A DNA stretch of 64,000 nucleotides from Litorimonas sp051251645. GTDB lineage: Bacteria > Pseudomonadota > Alphaproteobacteria > Caulobacterales > Maricaulaceae. The DNA is taken from NCBI GenBank assembly GCA_051251645.1, contig JBPOEY010000001.1:496001-560000 (forward strand). The letters run 5' to 3'. A model generated the notes under the pieces. That model did no database searches. It saw only the letters and a list, made by a program, of their open reading frames with translations, and was not told where the DNA came from. Each line of letters begins with the position of its first letter. Position 1 is the stretch's first letter. Shown piece after piece: positions 26,595-35,911 of this stretch. A program made the position numbers and the translations under genes.

Positions 26595-26617
26595 AAAAAA
26601 GTCCCGCCGAAGGGGAC
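26595..26617 (-). terminator. Terminator of a short leftward transcript
   Basis: On the minus strand: ggtcccc-ttcg-gcgggac followed by six T. The nearest candidate start on that strand is at 26767, so it marks the end of a very short transcript covering the degenerate gene at 26641-26767. The rest of 26455-26881 shows nothing. Confidence 0.7.
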
Positions 26618-26640
26618 CTATCTGATGAAAGGGGATAACC

Positions 26641-26767
26641 TTATTCGGAAATATCTAGATTTACATCGATTTCGGAATCAAGTTTCGTGCAATATCTGCA
26701 TCAATGTCACTGGGCGTGTCATCAGAATTGAACCAGCAAGAAGCGCCGTGAGGTTTGTTTTTGTCAT
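26641..26767 (-). pseudogene. Remnant of a very small exported protein gene
   Basis: Reading leftward from the ATG at 26767 gives MTKTNLTALLAGSILMT, a typical start of a signal peptide like that of the neighbouring small exported proteins. The frame then stops after 29 codons. A +1 frame continues as LDSEIDVNLDISE and stops at 26641, 24 bp before a good terminator. This looks like a small exported-protein gene broken by one or more frameshifts, but a real 29-residue peptide cannot be excluded. Confidence 0.4.
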
Positions 26768-26881
26768 GTCCGTGTCACCTATATAACTGCGGAACACCGA
26801 CTAAACGCCGCCTTATGAGACCTATTCCACCGCCGAAGATTAGAAAATCGTAGGACTTAAGGTCGAAATGTGGCTGTCTGC

Positions 26882-27769
26882 CTAGAGCTTCAAAATACCG
26901 GGCACGATAATCCCGCGCCTCGCGCACGCAGCTAAGACTGTATTACGCAGCAGGCACGCAATAGTCATCGGACCGACACCTCCCGGAACAGGTGTGATCG
27001 CGCCTGAAACGGCTTGTGCATCTGCGAAATCGACATCGCCAACAAGCCGTGTACCGGACTTTCGTGTTGAGTCATCAATGCGGTTGATGCCGACATCAAT
27101 GACGCAAGCCCCGGCCTTGATCCAATCGGATTTGACCATATTCGGGCGTCCGGCAGCGGCAACCAAAATATCGGCGCTACGGCATACGACGGAGATGTTT
27201 TCCGTGCGTGAATGCGCGATAGTCACCGTGCAATTCTGTTCCAAAAACAGCAGAGCCGCAGGCTTGCCGACGAGAATGGACCGCCCAATAATTACGCAAT
27301 GTTTGCCGGACAAATCCCCAAGGGTTTCCTTGGCAAGAATGACGCAGCCTGTCGGCGTGCATGGTCGGAGGCCGAGTTGTCCCAGTAGGAGCCGCCCAGC
27401 GCTGGTTTCGGTCAGGCCGTCCACGTCCTTGTCAGGATTAATTTCTGCGATGACGCGGTCGCTGTTGATGTGACTGGGCAGGGGAAGTTGAACGAGAATT
27501 CCGTCGACGTCGGGGTCAGCGCTTAGAGTCCGGACGGCTGTAACAACGTCGGCTTCAGAGACATCGGCAGGCAAGCGACGCTCCACACTGCGCATCCCCG
27601 CTTCTTTCGTGAATTTGATTTTATTGCGAACATAGACATGACTGGCAGGGTCATCGCCGACCAGCACTACGGCGAGGGTGGGCGTGATTGATAAATTGCT
27701 CACCGCAGCGCCGACAGCGGCGCGCAGCCGGGCAGCGACCTGTTTTCCGTCGATAAGATTTGTGCTCAT
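26882..27769 (-). CDS. folD: Bifunctional methylenetetrahydrofolate dehydrogenase/cyclohydrolase
   Basis: Interconverts 5,10-methylene- and 10-formyl-tetrahydrofolate with NADP; 295 aa. Motifs in order: VGDDPASHVYVRNKIKF (with the catalytic Lys), GILVQLPLP, DKDVDGLT, CVIIGRSILVGKPAALL (NADP loop) and the C-terminal PVPGGVGPMTIACLLRNT. The start at 27769 agrees with the family N-terminus. A one-gene unit. The 292 bp upstream (27770-28061) contains no gene and must hold divergent promoters for folD and gspC, but no clear box is seen. Confidence 0.97.
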   Translation of the reverse strand: MSTNLIDGKQVAARLRAAVGAAVSNLSITPTLAVVLVGDDPASHVYVRNKIKFTKEAGMRSVERRLPADVSEADVVTAVRTLSADPDVDGILVQLPLPSHINSDRVIAEINPDKDVDGLTETSAGRLLLGQLGLRPCTPTGCVILAKETLGDLSGKHCVIIGRSILVGKPAALLFLEQNCTVTIAHSRTENISVVCRSADILVAAAGRPNMVKSDWIKAGACVIDVGINRIDDSTRKSGTRLVGDVDFADAQAVSGAITPVPGGVGPMTIACLLRNTVLAACARRGIIVPGILKL

Positions 27770-28061
27770 GTCTAAGTCTCCACACACTGGCTAACTTGTC
27801 ATGCAAGGGTAAGCCTGTTGTTCGGTTAGTCACGCTATAGCCATGATCGCGTTCGCAAGTGAAGGCTGTTCGCAGAGGTAATATGTGATTGAGAGGCCCT
27901 GAGACGCTATCTGGACAGTCGTATGGTGGACCTGCAAACGACTTGGGGTGTTGGGAAATAACAATGATTGTCTTAAACCATTCGCAAAGGCGCGCTAGGG
28001 TGGGCTATTCTTTAAGTCATTATAAAAGATTCGATGTAGAAAAAGGGGCATAGGGTAACGG

Positions 28062-28898
28062 ATGATCGGGCCGCGAACAGACATGACCGTGACGTCAGCG
28101 CCCCCTCTTGTTTGGATGCGGCGAGTGCTTCTTGTTGCGTTTACGGCGCTGGCCGTCTGGCTGCTGGTTCGGTTGGTGATAGCTCTCAGCGCCCCGTCGA
28201 GTGTCTGGGAACCGGTTTTGGTGGCGGGTCCAGCTTCGGCAGTTACGGTGGCGTCGCGGACCTATGATTTTACTTATAATCCTTTTGCGACGGGCGACAG
28301 TGTGGGGGAAACGACGGTCTCTGTCGATACAGGGGATGATGCGCCTGAAACGACGCTGAACTTACAATTAAAGGGTTTGCGGTCTGGCGAGAACGGCACA
28401 GCTTTTATTCGCACGCCGGATGGGCAAGAAGACAATGTCTATATTGGCGAAGAAATCATGTCAGGTGTGTTCCTGCGTGGGGTCTTCCCGACCCACGTAT
28501 TGATCGACGTGAATGGACAGACGCAGCGCTTGACAACAGAGGATGCGAAAGCCTCCCGGAGTCGAGGCACGCCTGCGCCGGTTCGCCGGGGTGATTTACA
28601 AACGATCCGGTCAGCTGATGCCGTCGCATTATTATCCCAAATCAAAATCATTCCCAGCTTCGACATCGATATGAACCGCAACGGTGTGATGATTGAGCCG
28701 CGGACATCCGCTATCAACCTGTCGACTTTCGGCCTGCAAAGAGGCGATATTCTGACCCGTTTTGGGGGAGAAAGCCTTGTTGGCGGTTTGCCAGACCTCG
28801 GTGCCTTGCGTCGTAGCGCGGGCACAGGACGGCCTGTAACGGTTGATTTTATTCGTAACGGGCAGCCCATGTCGACCACGATCGGATCTTCCTTATGA
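28062..28898 (+). CDS. gspC: Type II secretion inner-membrane protein GspC
   Basis: Bitopic T2SS protein that links the inner-membrane platform to the secretin; 278 aa. It has a short cytoplasmic N-terminus, a membrane helix at residues ~19-40, a homology region (ETTLNLQLKGLRSGENGTAFI, given as two parts: ETTLNLQLKGL and GENGTAFI) and a C-terminal PDZ-like domain (FGLQRGDILTRFGGESLVGG). An ATG at 28083 is an alternative start. The stop overlaps gspD by 4 bases. Confidence 0.88.
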   Translation: MIGPRTDMTVTSAPPLVWMRRVLLVAFTALAVWLLVRLVIALSAPSSVWEPVLVAGPASAVTVASRTYDFTYNPFATGDSVGETTVSVDTGDDAPETTLNLQLKGLRSGENGTAFIRTPDGQEDNVYIGEEIMSGVFLRGVFPTHVLIDVNGQTQRLTTEDAKASRSRGTPAPVRRGDLQTIRSADAVALLSQIKIIPSFDIDMNRNGVMIEPRTSAINLSTFGLQRGDILTRFGGESLVGGLPDLGALRRSAGTGRPVTVDFIRNGQPMSTTIGSSL

Positions 28899-30799
28899 AT
28901 TTTTTCCGTACGCTTTTGCTCGGCACGACCTTATCGGTTTTCCCCATGGCCACGGCTTGGGCGGCCGATGATCATATGATTAGCTTGCAGGAAGCCGATA
29001 TTCGCGACTTTATCGATGATGTGGCTGTCGTCACGGGCCGGACGTTTTTGGTCGATCCGCGTGTGCAAGGCAAAGTTACGATTAGTAGCGAAAAGACGCT
29101 AAACGAAAACGAGGTCTTCACCGTTTTCAAAGAAGTGCTGCGAGTTCACGGCTATACGCTTATCCGGACACCGAACGGTGAATATCGGGTCACCTTATTA
29201 CAGGGCAGCGCGCAAGATGCGCCGCTAACAATGGCTAATGGCGTGTCCGGGCAAATGAGCACGGCGATCATCAAATTACGCGATGCTGACGCGGCGTCTG
29301 CCGCGCGTTTGATTAAGCCTGTTATGCATAGTCAGGGACAAGTGACGGCCAACCCGAATGGCCGTGTGCTGGTTGTGACGGATTTCCCGGAAAATTTGCG
29401 CAAAGCCCGCGAGATTGCAGCGGCGATGGAAAGCTCCAATGTTGCACGCGAAATCATTCAATTGACCCAACTCTCTGTCGTGGATGCGCAAGATGCGCTG
29501 ACCACGCTCGGTGGCCAAAATGCGCCTTATAAAATCGTGGCTATGCCCGCGACGAACTCGTTGCTGATCGAAGCCAGTCCGGACGAGATGGTGCGTTTGC
29601 GCGCTCTACTTACAACGATGGACCGGGGCAGCGTGACACCACGTGGCGCGATCAGTGTCGTGCCGTTGCGATTCGCCAATGGTTCAGACCTGTTAGAGTT
29701 ACTTGCAGGGTTGTTGCCGAGCTACGCGCGCGATGGTCAGCCATTGCCGACTGTGGGGTATGATATTGGCTCCAACACACTTGTCATTTCTGCGGACGGC
29801 GAAACGCAGGCCGAACTGTCCGGATTGATCCGCCGTCTTGATGTTCGGCGTCCGCAAGTTCTTGTCGAAGCCCTGATCGTTGAAATTTCCGACGTTGCCT
29901 CGAAAGAATTAGGTGTGCAATTTGCTCTCGGAGATACGTCTGGCCAGACGATTCCACTGATTTCGACCAATTATACACGGAGCGCGCCGAACTTGCTGTC
30001 CCTCGCAGGGGCGCTGGGCGTAACGGGTGGCACGGTCGATGATGCGACGCGGGCTGCGGCGCTTAGTAGTTTAACGGGGCTTGGGGGTGGCACAATCGGT
30101 ATTGGTGGCCGGAGTGGGGATGTCTTGTTCGGGGCTATCTTGAATGCGGTCGAAACGGATGATGATAGTAATGTTTTGTCGACGCCGTTCGTGACCACAC
30201 TTGATAATCAACCCGCGACATTTCTGGTCGGGCAAGAGATTCCGATTACGACAGGCGAAGTTTTGGGAACAGATAATGTGAACCCGTTCCGAACGTTTGA
30301 ACGCAAAGAAGTCGGGATCCAGCTCGACGTTACGCCGCAAATTTCTGATGGTGATGTCATCCGCTTGGAAATTAGTCAGGAAGTCAGCTCGATTTCTGGC
30401 GTTTTAACGTCAGCGGCGGGCGATTTTGTGACGAATAAGCGCCAGATTGAAACGACCGTTTTGGCTAATGATGGTGAGATTATCGTGCTGGGTGGGTTGC
30501 TTCAAGACGATGAGCAAATTGACTTCGAAAAAGTACCTTTTTTGGGTGACCTTCCACTCATTGGTCGTGCTTTTCGATCTGAGGGCCGGACCCGTACGAA
30601 GACCAATTTGATGGTGTTCTTGCGTCCGACGATCATCCGGAATGCGGAAGATGCACGGCCGCTGACGCAAAGCCGTCTCGACCGGATGCGTTTGGAAGAT
30701 ATGAACCAGAGTGGGCGCACAACGTCGAAGATCGATGATATTCTGATCGAACCTGTCACGACGGGCCTCTTACCCATTAACCCGCGCCCAGAAGAATAG
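28895..30799 (+). CDS. gspD: Type II secretion secretin GspD
   Basis: Outer-membrane secretin channel; 634 aa with a signal peptide cleaved near AWAADD. N0 (ISLQEADIRDFIDDVAVVTGR as first domain; core DIRDFIDDVAVVTGR) and three KH-like N domains are followed by the secretin core: VEALIVEISD, NVLSTPFVTT, VGQEIP, and the closing VPFLGDLPLIGRAFR. The C-terminal ~50 residues form a tail that could carry the pilotin-binding S-domain. It is coupled to gspC. The pseudopilin and platform genes gspE-M are not in the window. Confidence 0.96.
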   Translation: MNFFRTLLLGTTLSVFPMATAWAADDHMISLQEADIRDFIDDVAVVTGRTFLVDPRVQGKVTISSEKTLNENEVFTVFKEVLRVHGYTLIRTPNGEYRVTLLQGSAQDAPLTMANGVSGQMSTAIIKLRDADAASAARLIKPVMHSQGQVTANPNGRVLVVTDFPENLRKAREIAAAMESSNVAREIIQLTQLSVVDAQDALTTLGGQNAPYKIVAMPATNSLLIEASPDEMVRLRALLTTMDRGSVTPRGAISVVPLRFANGSDLLELLAGLLPSYARDGQPLPTVGYDIGSNTLVISADGETQAELSGLIRRLDVRRPQVLVEALIVEISDVASKELGVQFALGDTSGQTIPLISTNYTRSAPNLLSLAGALGVTGGTVDDATRAAALSSLTGLGGGTIGIGGRSGDVLFGAILNAVETDDDSNVLSTPFVTTLDNQPATFLVGQEIPITTGEVLGTDNVNPFRTFERKEVGIQLDVTPQISDGDVIRLEISQEVSSISGVLTSAAGDFVTNKRQIETTVLANDGEIIVLGGLLQDDEQIDFEKVPFLGDLPLIGRAFRSEGRTRTKTNLMVFLRPTIIRNAEDARPLTQSRLDRMRLEDMNQSGRTTSKIDDILIEPVTTGLLPINPRPEE

Positions 30800-30807
30800 G
30801 GGTTAAC

Positions 30808-31485
30808 ATGCGCCGTTTCTTGATTGGATTCGCTATCTTAGCCGGACTGACCGCGCTGATCCGCCATTTTCCGTTGTCATGGGCCGGGGCGGCTTTGCCG
30901 GCCGAGGTCGGGACACTGTCCGGGACGATTTGGGATGGGCAGGTCGACGATGTACCCTTGCTCGGGACTGTCTCGGTCAAGGCCGGCTTCGGTAATCTCA
31001 GTTTCTTGACCGCGCCCGGTGACGTGACTCTGTCAGGTAAAGTGAGTCCGACGGGTATTGAGAATCTCATTCTATCGATGCCTGTCGCGAAACTTCCCAT
31101 GAATGATGCACGATTATCCGGCTTGTCAGGCCGGGTCTCGCTTCGGATCAAGGAAGCAGTCATCAAAGACGGCGCCTGCATGTCGGCAACGGGAACGGGC
31201 TCGACAGATGTTCTCGCGGCGAATCGTGCGCGCTTTGACTGGGCCGGGCCGGAATTCTCTGGTCCGGTTGATTGTGCAGACGGTCGATTGCGTGTGCAGC
31301 TGCGCGGTGAGGCGGGCGCAGAAACCGTACTCGCAACGGTTATGACGGGTTTGGACGGTGTGTATCAATCGGACGTCACAGTTTCGACCGCTGATCCTGC
31401 GGCAGGGAATGTGTTGACCTTGTTCGGGTTCAATCCAGCCGGTGATGGCGACTACCGCTTGTCAGAGCAGGGACGCTGGCGTTGA
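30808..31485 (+). CDS. gspN: Type II secretion protein GspN
   Basis: A 225-residue GspN-type protein with an N-terminal membrane helix (residues ~3-20) and a beta-rich periplasmic domain. Family signs are LPAEVGTLSGTIWDGQV at the start and the Asn/Asp-rich strands after it. GspN is an accessory subunit missing from many T2SS loci. It begins 8 bp after gspD and shares TTGA with the next gene. Confidence 0.85.
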   Translation: MRRFLIGFAILAGLTALIRHFPLSWAGAALPAEVGTLSGTIWDGQVDDVPLLGTVSVKAGFGNLSFLTAPGDVTLSGKVSPTGIENLILSMPVAKLPMNDARLSGLSGRVSLRIKEAVIKDGACMSATGTGSTDVLAANRARFDWAGPEFSGPVDCADGRLRVQLRGEAGAETVLATVMTGLDGVYQSDVTVSTADPAAGNVLTLFGFNPAGDGDYRLSEQGRWR

Positions 31486-31943
31486 CGGGCCCTAGATTTT
31501 CTAGGGCTATATGCGTCCGCGGCGCAGGCGGGCTCGGTCTTTCTCTGGTTTTAGCTGCCTGTTCGACCACCGCGGATTCTGAACCTCGCCTTTCAGTGGC
31601 CCCTGCAATTGTAAATCCCACCTCTGGTCTCCCGGCACAAACGCTTGGGCCAGGAGAATGTGGACTATTCGGCTGGGACACGTCCAGCCTTCCGACATTT
31701 GTATTTTTCGCAACGGCTGGTCGCGCGCTCTATTTATCCTCTGATGGGGAGGCGGAGACGCTGACGCCGGTTGGGCCTTTTCCAAGTGAGGAGTATGGTC
31801 CGCTCAAACTGACCTTGGGTGCGGCAGAACCTCTCATTGCCGGCACACGTTATGCGCAAGCGCGGGTCACACAAGTGCTGGACGATGGCTTCACGCGCGT
31901 GCGTCCGCTCGTGATCTTGCGAAGCTGTCAAACGCCTGAATAG
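31482..31943 (+). CDS. Lipoprotein of unknown function at the T2SS locus
   Basis: A 153-residue protein with a lipoprotein signal (lipobox LAAC, Cys27). The start is a TTG that overlaps the gspN stop; no ATG in the same frame precedes the signal, so the coupled TTG is the best choice. The mature part is beta-rich with a Cys pair (GECGLF and LRSCQ). Position directly after gspD and gspN makes a T2SS accessory lipoprotein, for example a secretin pilotin, conceivable; no sequence motif proves it. Confidence 0.65.
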   Translation: MTGPRFSRAICVRGAGGLGLSLVLAACSTTADSEPRLSVAPAIVNPTSGLPAQTLGPGECGLFGWDTSSLPTFVFFATAGRALYLSSDGEAETLTPVGPFPSEEYGPLKLTLGAAEPLIAGTRYAQARVTQVLDDGFTRVRPLVILRSCQTPE

Positions 31944-31957
31944 TCGCTCGAACTATT

Positions 31958-32413
31958 TTAGGTGAAAAATACCTGCTGCGAGAGCCAGACGATCCCAATG
32001 CCAATCGCCAAAAATGGGCCAAACGCGATACGCGTCTGACGGTCTTTACCATCGGGCAATACAGATGCCAGCGCCGCCAGGCTGGCGATGAGGACAATGA
32101 TGGGAATCGCCCAAGCGCCGCACCATGCACCGCCGACAGCCAAGAGTTTGGCATCGCCGCGGCCTAACCCATCGCGCTTGCGAATTAATCGATAGGCGAT
32201 TTCCACAGCCCAGAACACGCCATAGCCAAGGGCTGCGCCGAGGAGGTGGATATAAAAATCTTCGGCAGTCCCAAATGCCCAGAGAAGCCCTGCGGCGAGG
32301 AGCGGGAGGGTGATGAGATTTGGCAGGCGTTGCGTCGCCCAATCGATCCGAGCCAGTTGGACGAGGGCAACGATCAGGACAATCCCGCTCATGAATGTGA
32401 TAGCCATGGACAT
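31958..32413 (-). CDS. Prepilin peptidase, A24 family, short form
   Basis: A 151-residue integral membrane aspartate protease. Catalytic aspartates are Asp24 (ARIDWATQRLPN) and Asp87 in the GxGD-type motif GRGDAKL. It lacks the N-terminal zinc-cysteine methylase domain of PilD, as in TadV/CpaA. It converges on the T2SS lipoprotein gene with a 14-bp gap. It could process T2SS pseudopilins or Flp pilins. Confidence 0.9.
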   Translation of the reverse strand: MSMAITFMSGIVLIVALVQLARIDWATQRLPNLITLPLLAAGLLWAFGTAEDFYIHLLGAALGYGVFWAVEIAYRLIRKRDGLGRGDAKLLAVGGAWCGAWAIPIIVLIASLAALASVLPDGKDRQTRIAFGPFLAIGIGIVWLSQQVFFT

Positions 32414-32517
32414 GAGGCAGCTTTATCCGAAAAGCCTTTGGACGGAAGCGGCAAAATCGGTCATAGGCAGGCTGTCTTCGAGACGGTGAATCGACCCTCT
32501 CTTCATAGGAGCCGCGC

Positions 32518-33897
32518 ATGTCCGACACGCCTGATCTCCTGGATCGTCAGGAAAGGTTTTCTAGCGATCGTACGCCTGAAAATCCGATTGTCTCAGCACT
32601 CGACTTATCGAGCGATATGGAAGTGCGGGTTCGGCTTGAGGCCCTCCACCCGGCTGATTTTTCCGATTTTGTTGAAGAGCTGACAGACGCGCAGCGCGCG
32701 ACCTTGATCGAACGTGCGCCAGAATTAATTACGGGTGAGCTTCTTGCCGAACTCGAAGACGATGTTGTCGAAGATGTCCTGCTCTTACTCGAGCCGGGCC
32801 TCATTGCGGATGCGTTGACTGAACTCGACAATGATGACGTCACCCAGATCATGGAAGAGATGGAGGATGCCCAGCGCGAAGATGTGCTGGAAGCGATGCA
32901 GCCTCTGGAGCGCGCCGAAGTTGAAGCGTCGCTTGCATTTGATGATGAGACGATCGGGCGTCTCATGCAGCGTGAATTTGTGTCTGCGCCGGAGTTTTGG
33001 TCCGTCGGTGATACGCTCGATCACATGCGCGAAACGGGCGAGGCTTTGCCGGACGTATTTTACAATGTCTATGTCGTCGATCCGCGTCTGCGCCCTATTG
33101 GTTATGTGCCTCTGTCAAAGCTTATCCGCATGTCACGCGAAACGACACTGGCATCTTTGATGAAAGAAAAGCTCGTCACGATCGACCAGACCCTCGATCA
33201 GGAAGACGCTGCCTATTTATTTGAAAAATATGATCTGATTTCCGCGCCTGTCGTCAATGCGGATGGCCGTATGGTTGGCATGATGACTGTCGACGATATT
33301 TTGGAAATCATCCAAGATGAAAACAAAGAAGATATTCTCGCGCTGGCGGGTGTCTCGGAAGCGGGGATTACGGATACAGCGTTTGAGACGGTTAAATCTC
33401 GCGCGCCGTGGTTGTTGATCAATTTGGGCACCGCGATTCTAGCCTCCATGGTGATTGCGCGGTTCGACTATGCGATCGAACAGATTGTGGCGCTGGCCGT
33501 ATTGATGCCAATTGTGGCTTCTATGGGCGGCAATGCGGGCACGCAGGCGCTGACGGTCGCCGTGCGGGGCCTGTCCGAGCGCGACTTGACATCGGCCACC
33601 GCATGGCGTGCGATCCGGCGCGAAGGCGTGTCGGCTCTGATTATCGGGATTATCTTTGCCGTAGCGATGGCCGGAATCGCCTATGTTTGGTTCAATGACT
33701 GGAAGCTGGCAGCTGTGGCGTTCGTGGCCATGATCATCAACCATGTGCTGGCGGGGCTGGCGGGCATTTTGATCCCGTTGGGATTAAAACGGGCCGGCGC
33801 CGACCCTGCCGTTAGCAGCTCTGTCTTTGTTACAACCGTGACGGATGTGGTTGGCTTTGCCGCGTTCCTCGGTTTTGCGGCTTTGATCCTGCTTTAG
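32518..33897 (+). CDS. mgtE: Magnesium transporter MgtE
   Basis: Mg2+ channel/transporter, 459 aa. The N-domain of MgtE superhelix is at residues ~30-135 (many DxxE pairs), a CBS pair at ~140-265 (YVPLSKLIRMSRETTLASLM; DLISAPVVNADGRMVGMMTVDDI is the second), and a five-helix membrane domain at ~290-459 with the pore motif PIVASMGGNAGTQALTV. The C-terminal VTDVVGFAAFLGFA is conserved. The cytoplasmic domains gate the channel by Mg2+ binding. A single-gene unit. Confidence 0.96.
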   Translation: MSDTPDLLDRQERFSSDRTPENPIVSALDLSSDMEVRVRLEALHPADFSDFVEELTDAQRATLIERAPELITGELLAELEDDVVEDVLLLLEPGLIADALTELDNDDVTQIMEEMEDAQREDVLEAMQPLERAEVEASLAFDDETIGRLMQREFVSAPEFWSVGDTLDHMRETGEALPDVFYNVYVVDPRLRPIGYVPLSKLIRMSRETTLASLMKEKLVTIDQTLDQEDAAYLFEKYDLISAPVVNADGRMVGMMTVDDILEIIQDENKEDILALAGVSEAGITDTAFETVKSRAPWLLINLGTAILASMVIARFDYAIEQIVALAVLMPIVASMGGNAGTQALTVAVRGLSERDLTSATAWRAIRREGVSALIIGIIFAVAMAGIAYVWFNDWKLAAVAFVAMIINHVLAGLAGILIPLGLKRAGADPAVSSSVFVTTVTDVVGFAAFLGFAALILL

Positions 33898-34026
33898 ACA
33901 ATTTTGCTTTAGGGCGCGTGCAGCGTTAAGGAAGTGTAAACCATGAATGTCGGTGGACCTCTCCTATGAGGGGAATCGGCATAACCCTTGCAACTTCGGT
34001 CAGGTGAACCGAGCAAGAGTGTATTT

Positions 34027-35778
34027 ATGACACGAACATTGGCAATATCTGATACGGGCCTTCGCCTGATCAAGGCGTTTGAAGGCTTTCGTCCTGATGA
34101 CCGCACACTTGTGACGGGAACCCGCGTCGTCGGTTATGGTCATCGGCTGGAAACTGATGATGACCCTGTTCACATGTCTCGTGCCGACGCCGAAGAGCAA
34201 TTACTCGACGATTTGGAACCGATCGAAGAGATTGTGAACGATGAAGTTCACGCGCCGCTGAGCCAAGGCCAGTTCGATGCTTTATGTTCGCTTGCATTTA
34301 ATATTGGCCCCGAGGCCTTCCGCACATCCGACATTGTTCGGGCGATGAATAATGGTCGCGTCCTTGACGCGGCCAATGGATTTGATGTCTGGCGCAAAGC
34401 AACCGTGAACGGAAAAACTTATGTGGTTGATGCATTGATGCGTCGCCGGACAGCTGAAAAATCTCTCTTTTTACGGAATGAACCCGCCGTTCCGGCCCCA
34501 AGCGCGATGTTGCAGCCGCAGCCAGACAGCACGGCCCCGTTCGGCCCGACAGATGACGGTTTGCCAAAAGTGACAATCGGTGAAGCGTCCGGCGTGATTG
34601 ATGCCGCCAATATTATCAATGCAGATAGGGTGGACCCAGTTGACCCGTCTGTCGGTCTGCTAACCTTGTCTGATATCGCAGTGCGCGCTGACAATGATGA
34701 TGAAAATGATGATGACGCTCTCATCGAAGATGATGAGTTGGAGGGGATGGATGACGATGATCTTGAAGAGATCGAATTCGCCGATAATATCGACGACGAT
34801 CTAGATGAAGACGACACTTTCGAAGATGTGGACTCACGCGACGATGAGGATGGGTTCGAGGATGATCAAGAGGAAGAGGATCAGGATGATGTTTCGGACT
34901 TCGAAGATGAGATGTCCGATGACAACATCGCCGAATATGACGATGATCACTTGGATGACGACGACGCGCTAGATGAGATAGTCGACGAGGACGAAGAGGG
35001 TCTGGATGCACCGCGTATGGATGTGTCGCCCATACTGGCCCTGGCCGAGACTGACCTGATGGCAGAAGACGCGTCAGAAGAAATTGTGGATGACGCCCAA
35101 GCCGAGATAGATGATACGGATCATCCCTCTGCGATTTCATCGGCGGCAACGTCGCTCGGTGATCGGTTGAGCGCCTTACTCGATTCTGACGAGACGGAGA
35201 CGAAAGAGAGCGCCCTTGAGGCCCTGCCGAGATCTTTGCTCCAACCCGTGCAAACAGACGATAAGAATGAGGCTGAGGCTGCGGCTGCGGGTAAACTTCT
35301 GTTGCAAAACGTGGATGAAGGCGCGCGATCAAACCTTGTTTCCTTTCCGAGACGTGAAATTGTTTTAGAGGATCCTATCGCAGCGGATCTCGTGACGATC
35401 GACGGCGCTCAGACTGACACAGTGTCTGAGACGAGTGGCTTGTTAGTCATTGATGATCTGGCAGCAGATGATGTCATTCGCGCCAGCCGAGACCCGGAAA
35501 ACCCCGTGTTTGATCCAGAGGGCGACCCGGTTGAAAACGCGATGCGTTACCTCGAACGTCAAGCCAGTGAAAAAAAGGCGAAGAAATCAAACGGCGGGAT
35601 GTGGATCCCGATGGCATTAGGGGCTTTGCTGTTTGGTGCCAGCGCCGTTTTAATCGGTCGTGGCGCAACGCAAATGCTGTCCGCTTGGGGACCGACGGCT
35701 GTGACGGCTGCGGCTATCACGGGTGGGTTGACGGTGTTATTTGCCCTTTATGCTGCCGCGCGCGGGCGGTCCACTTAG
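34027..35778 (+). CDS. GH24 lysozyme-like protein with acidic linker and C-terminal membrane helices
   Basis: A 583-residue protein with three parts. Residues 1-150 are a T4/endolysin-type GH24 domain (LIKAFEGFRP with the catalytic Glu, VVGYGHR, QFDALCSLAFNIG). Residues ~220-340 are extremely rich in Asp and Glu. Residues ~523-580 form two hydrophobic helices (WIPMALGALLFGASAVLIG and AVTAAAITGGLTVLFALYAA). I start at ATG 34027. No signal peptide is visible, so the enzyme may be held by its C-terminus or may be cytoplasmic. It may cut peptidoglycan during growth, division or secretion-complex insertion, but it could also be inactive. Confidence 0.85.
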   Translation: MTRTLAISDTGLRLIKAFEGFRPDDRTLVTGTRVVGYGHRLETDDDPVHMSRADAEEQLLDDLEPIEEIVNDEVHAPLSQGQFDALCSLAFNIGPEAFRTSDIVRAMNNGRVLDAANGFDVWRKATVNGKTYVVDALMRRRTAEKSLFLRNEPAVPAPSAMLQPQPDSTAPFGPTDDGLPKVTIGEASGVIDAANIINADRVDPVDPSVGLLTLSDIAVRADNDDENDDDALIEDDELEGMDDDDLEEIEFADNIDDDLDEDDTFEDVDSRDDEDGFEDDQEEEDQDDVSDFEDEMSDDNIAEYDDDHLDDDDALDEIVDEDEEGLDAPRMDVSPILALAETDLMAEDASEEIVDDAQAEIDDTDHPSAISSAATSLGDRLSALLDSDETETKESALEALPRSLLQPVQTDDKNEAEAAAAGKLLLQNVDEGARSNLVSFPRREIVLEDPIAADLVTIDGAQTDTVSETSGLLVIDDLAADDVIRASRDPENPVFDPEGDPVENAMRYLERQASEKKAKKSNGGMWIPMALGALLFGASAVLIGRGATQMLSAWGPTAVTAAAITGGLTVLFALYAAARGRST

Positions 35779-35911
35779 TCGCGGGACACCGCTCTATCCC
35801 AGTTTGAAACAGAGCGTGCCTAGCGCGAGGTTAATGCTCCGGTGTCAGAGATTTAATCCCTTTATGGGATGACATTGACTTAAACCCGAGACTATTTCCA
35901 AGGATAGGCTG

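Noticed and set aside
26544..26786. 80-codon plus-strand frame
   Set aside because: It runs antisense through the terminator and the degenerate exported-protein gene; the translation has no coding character.
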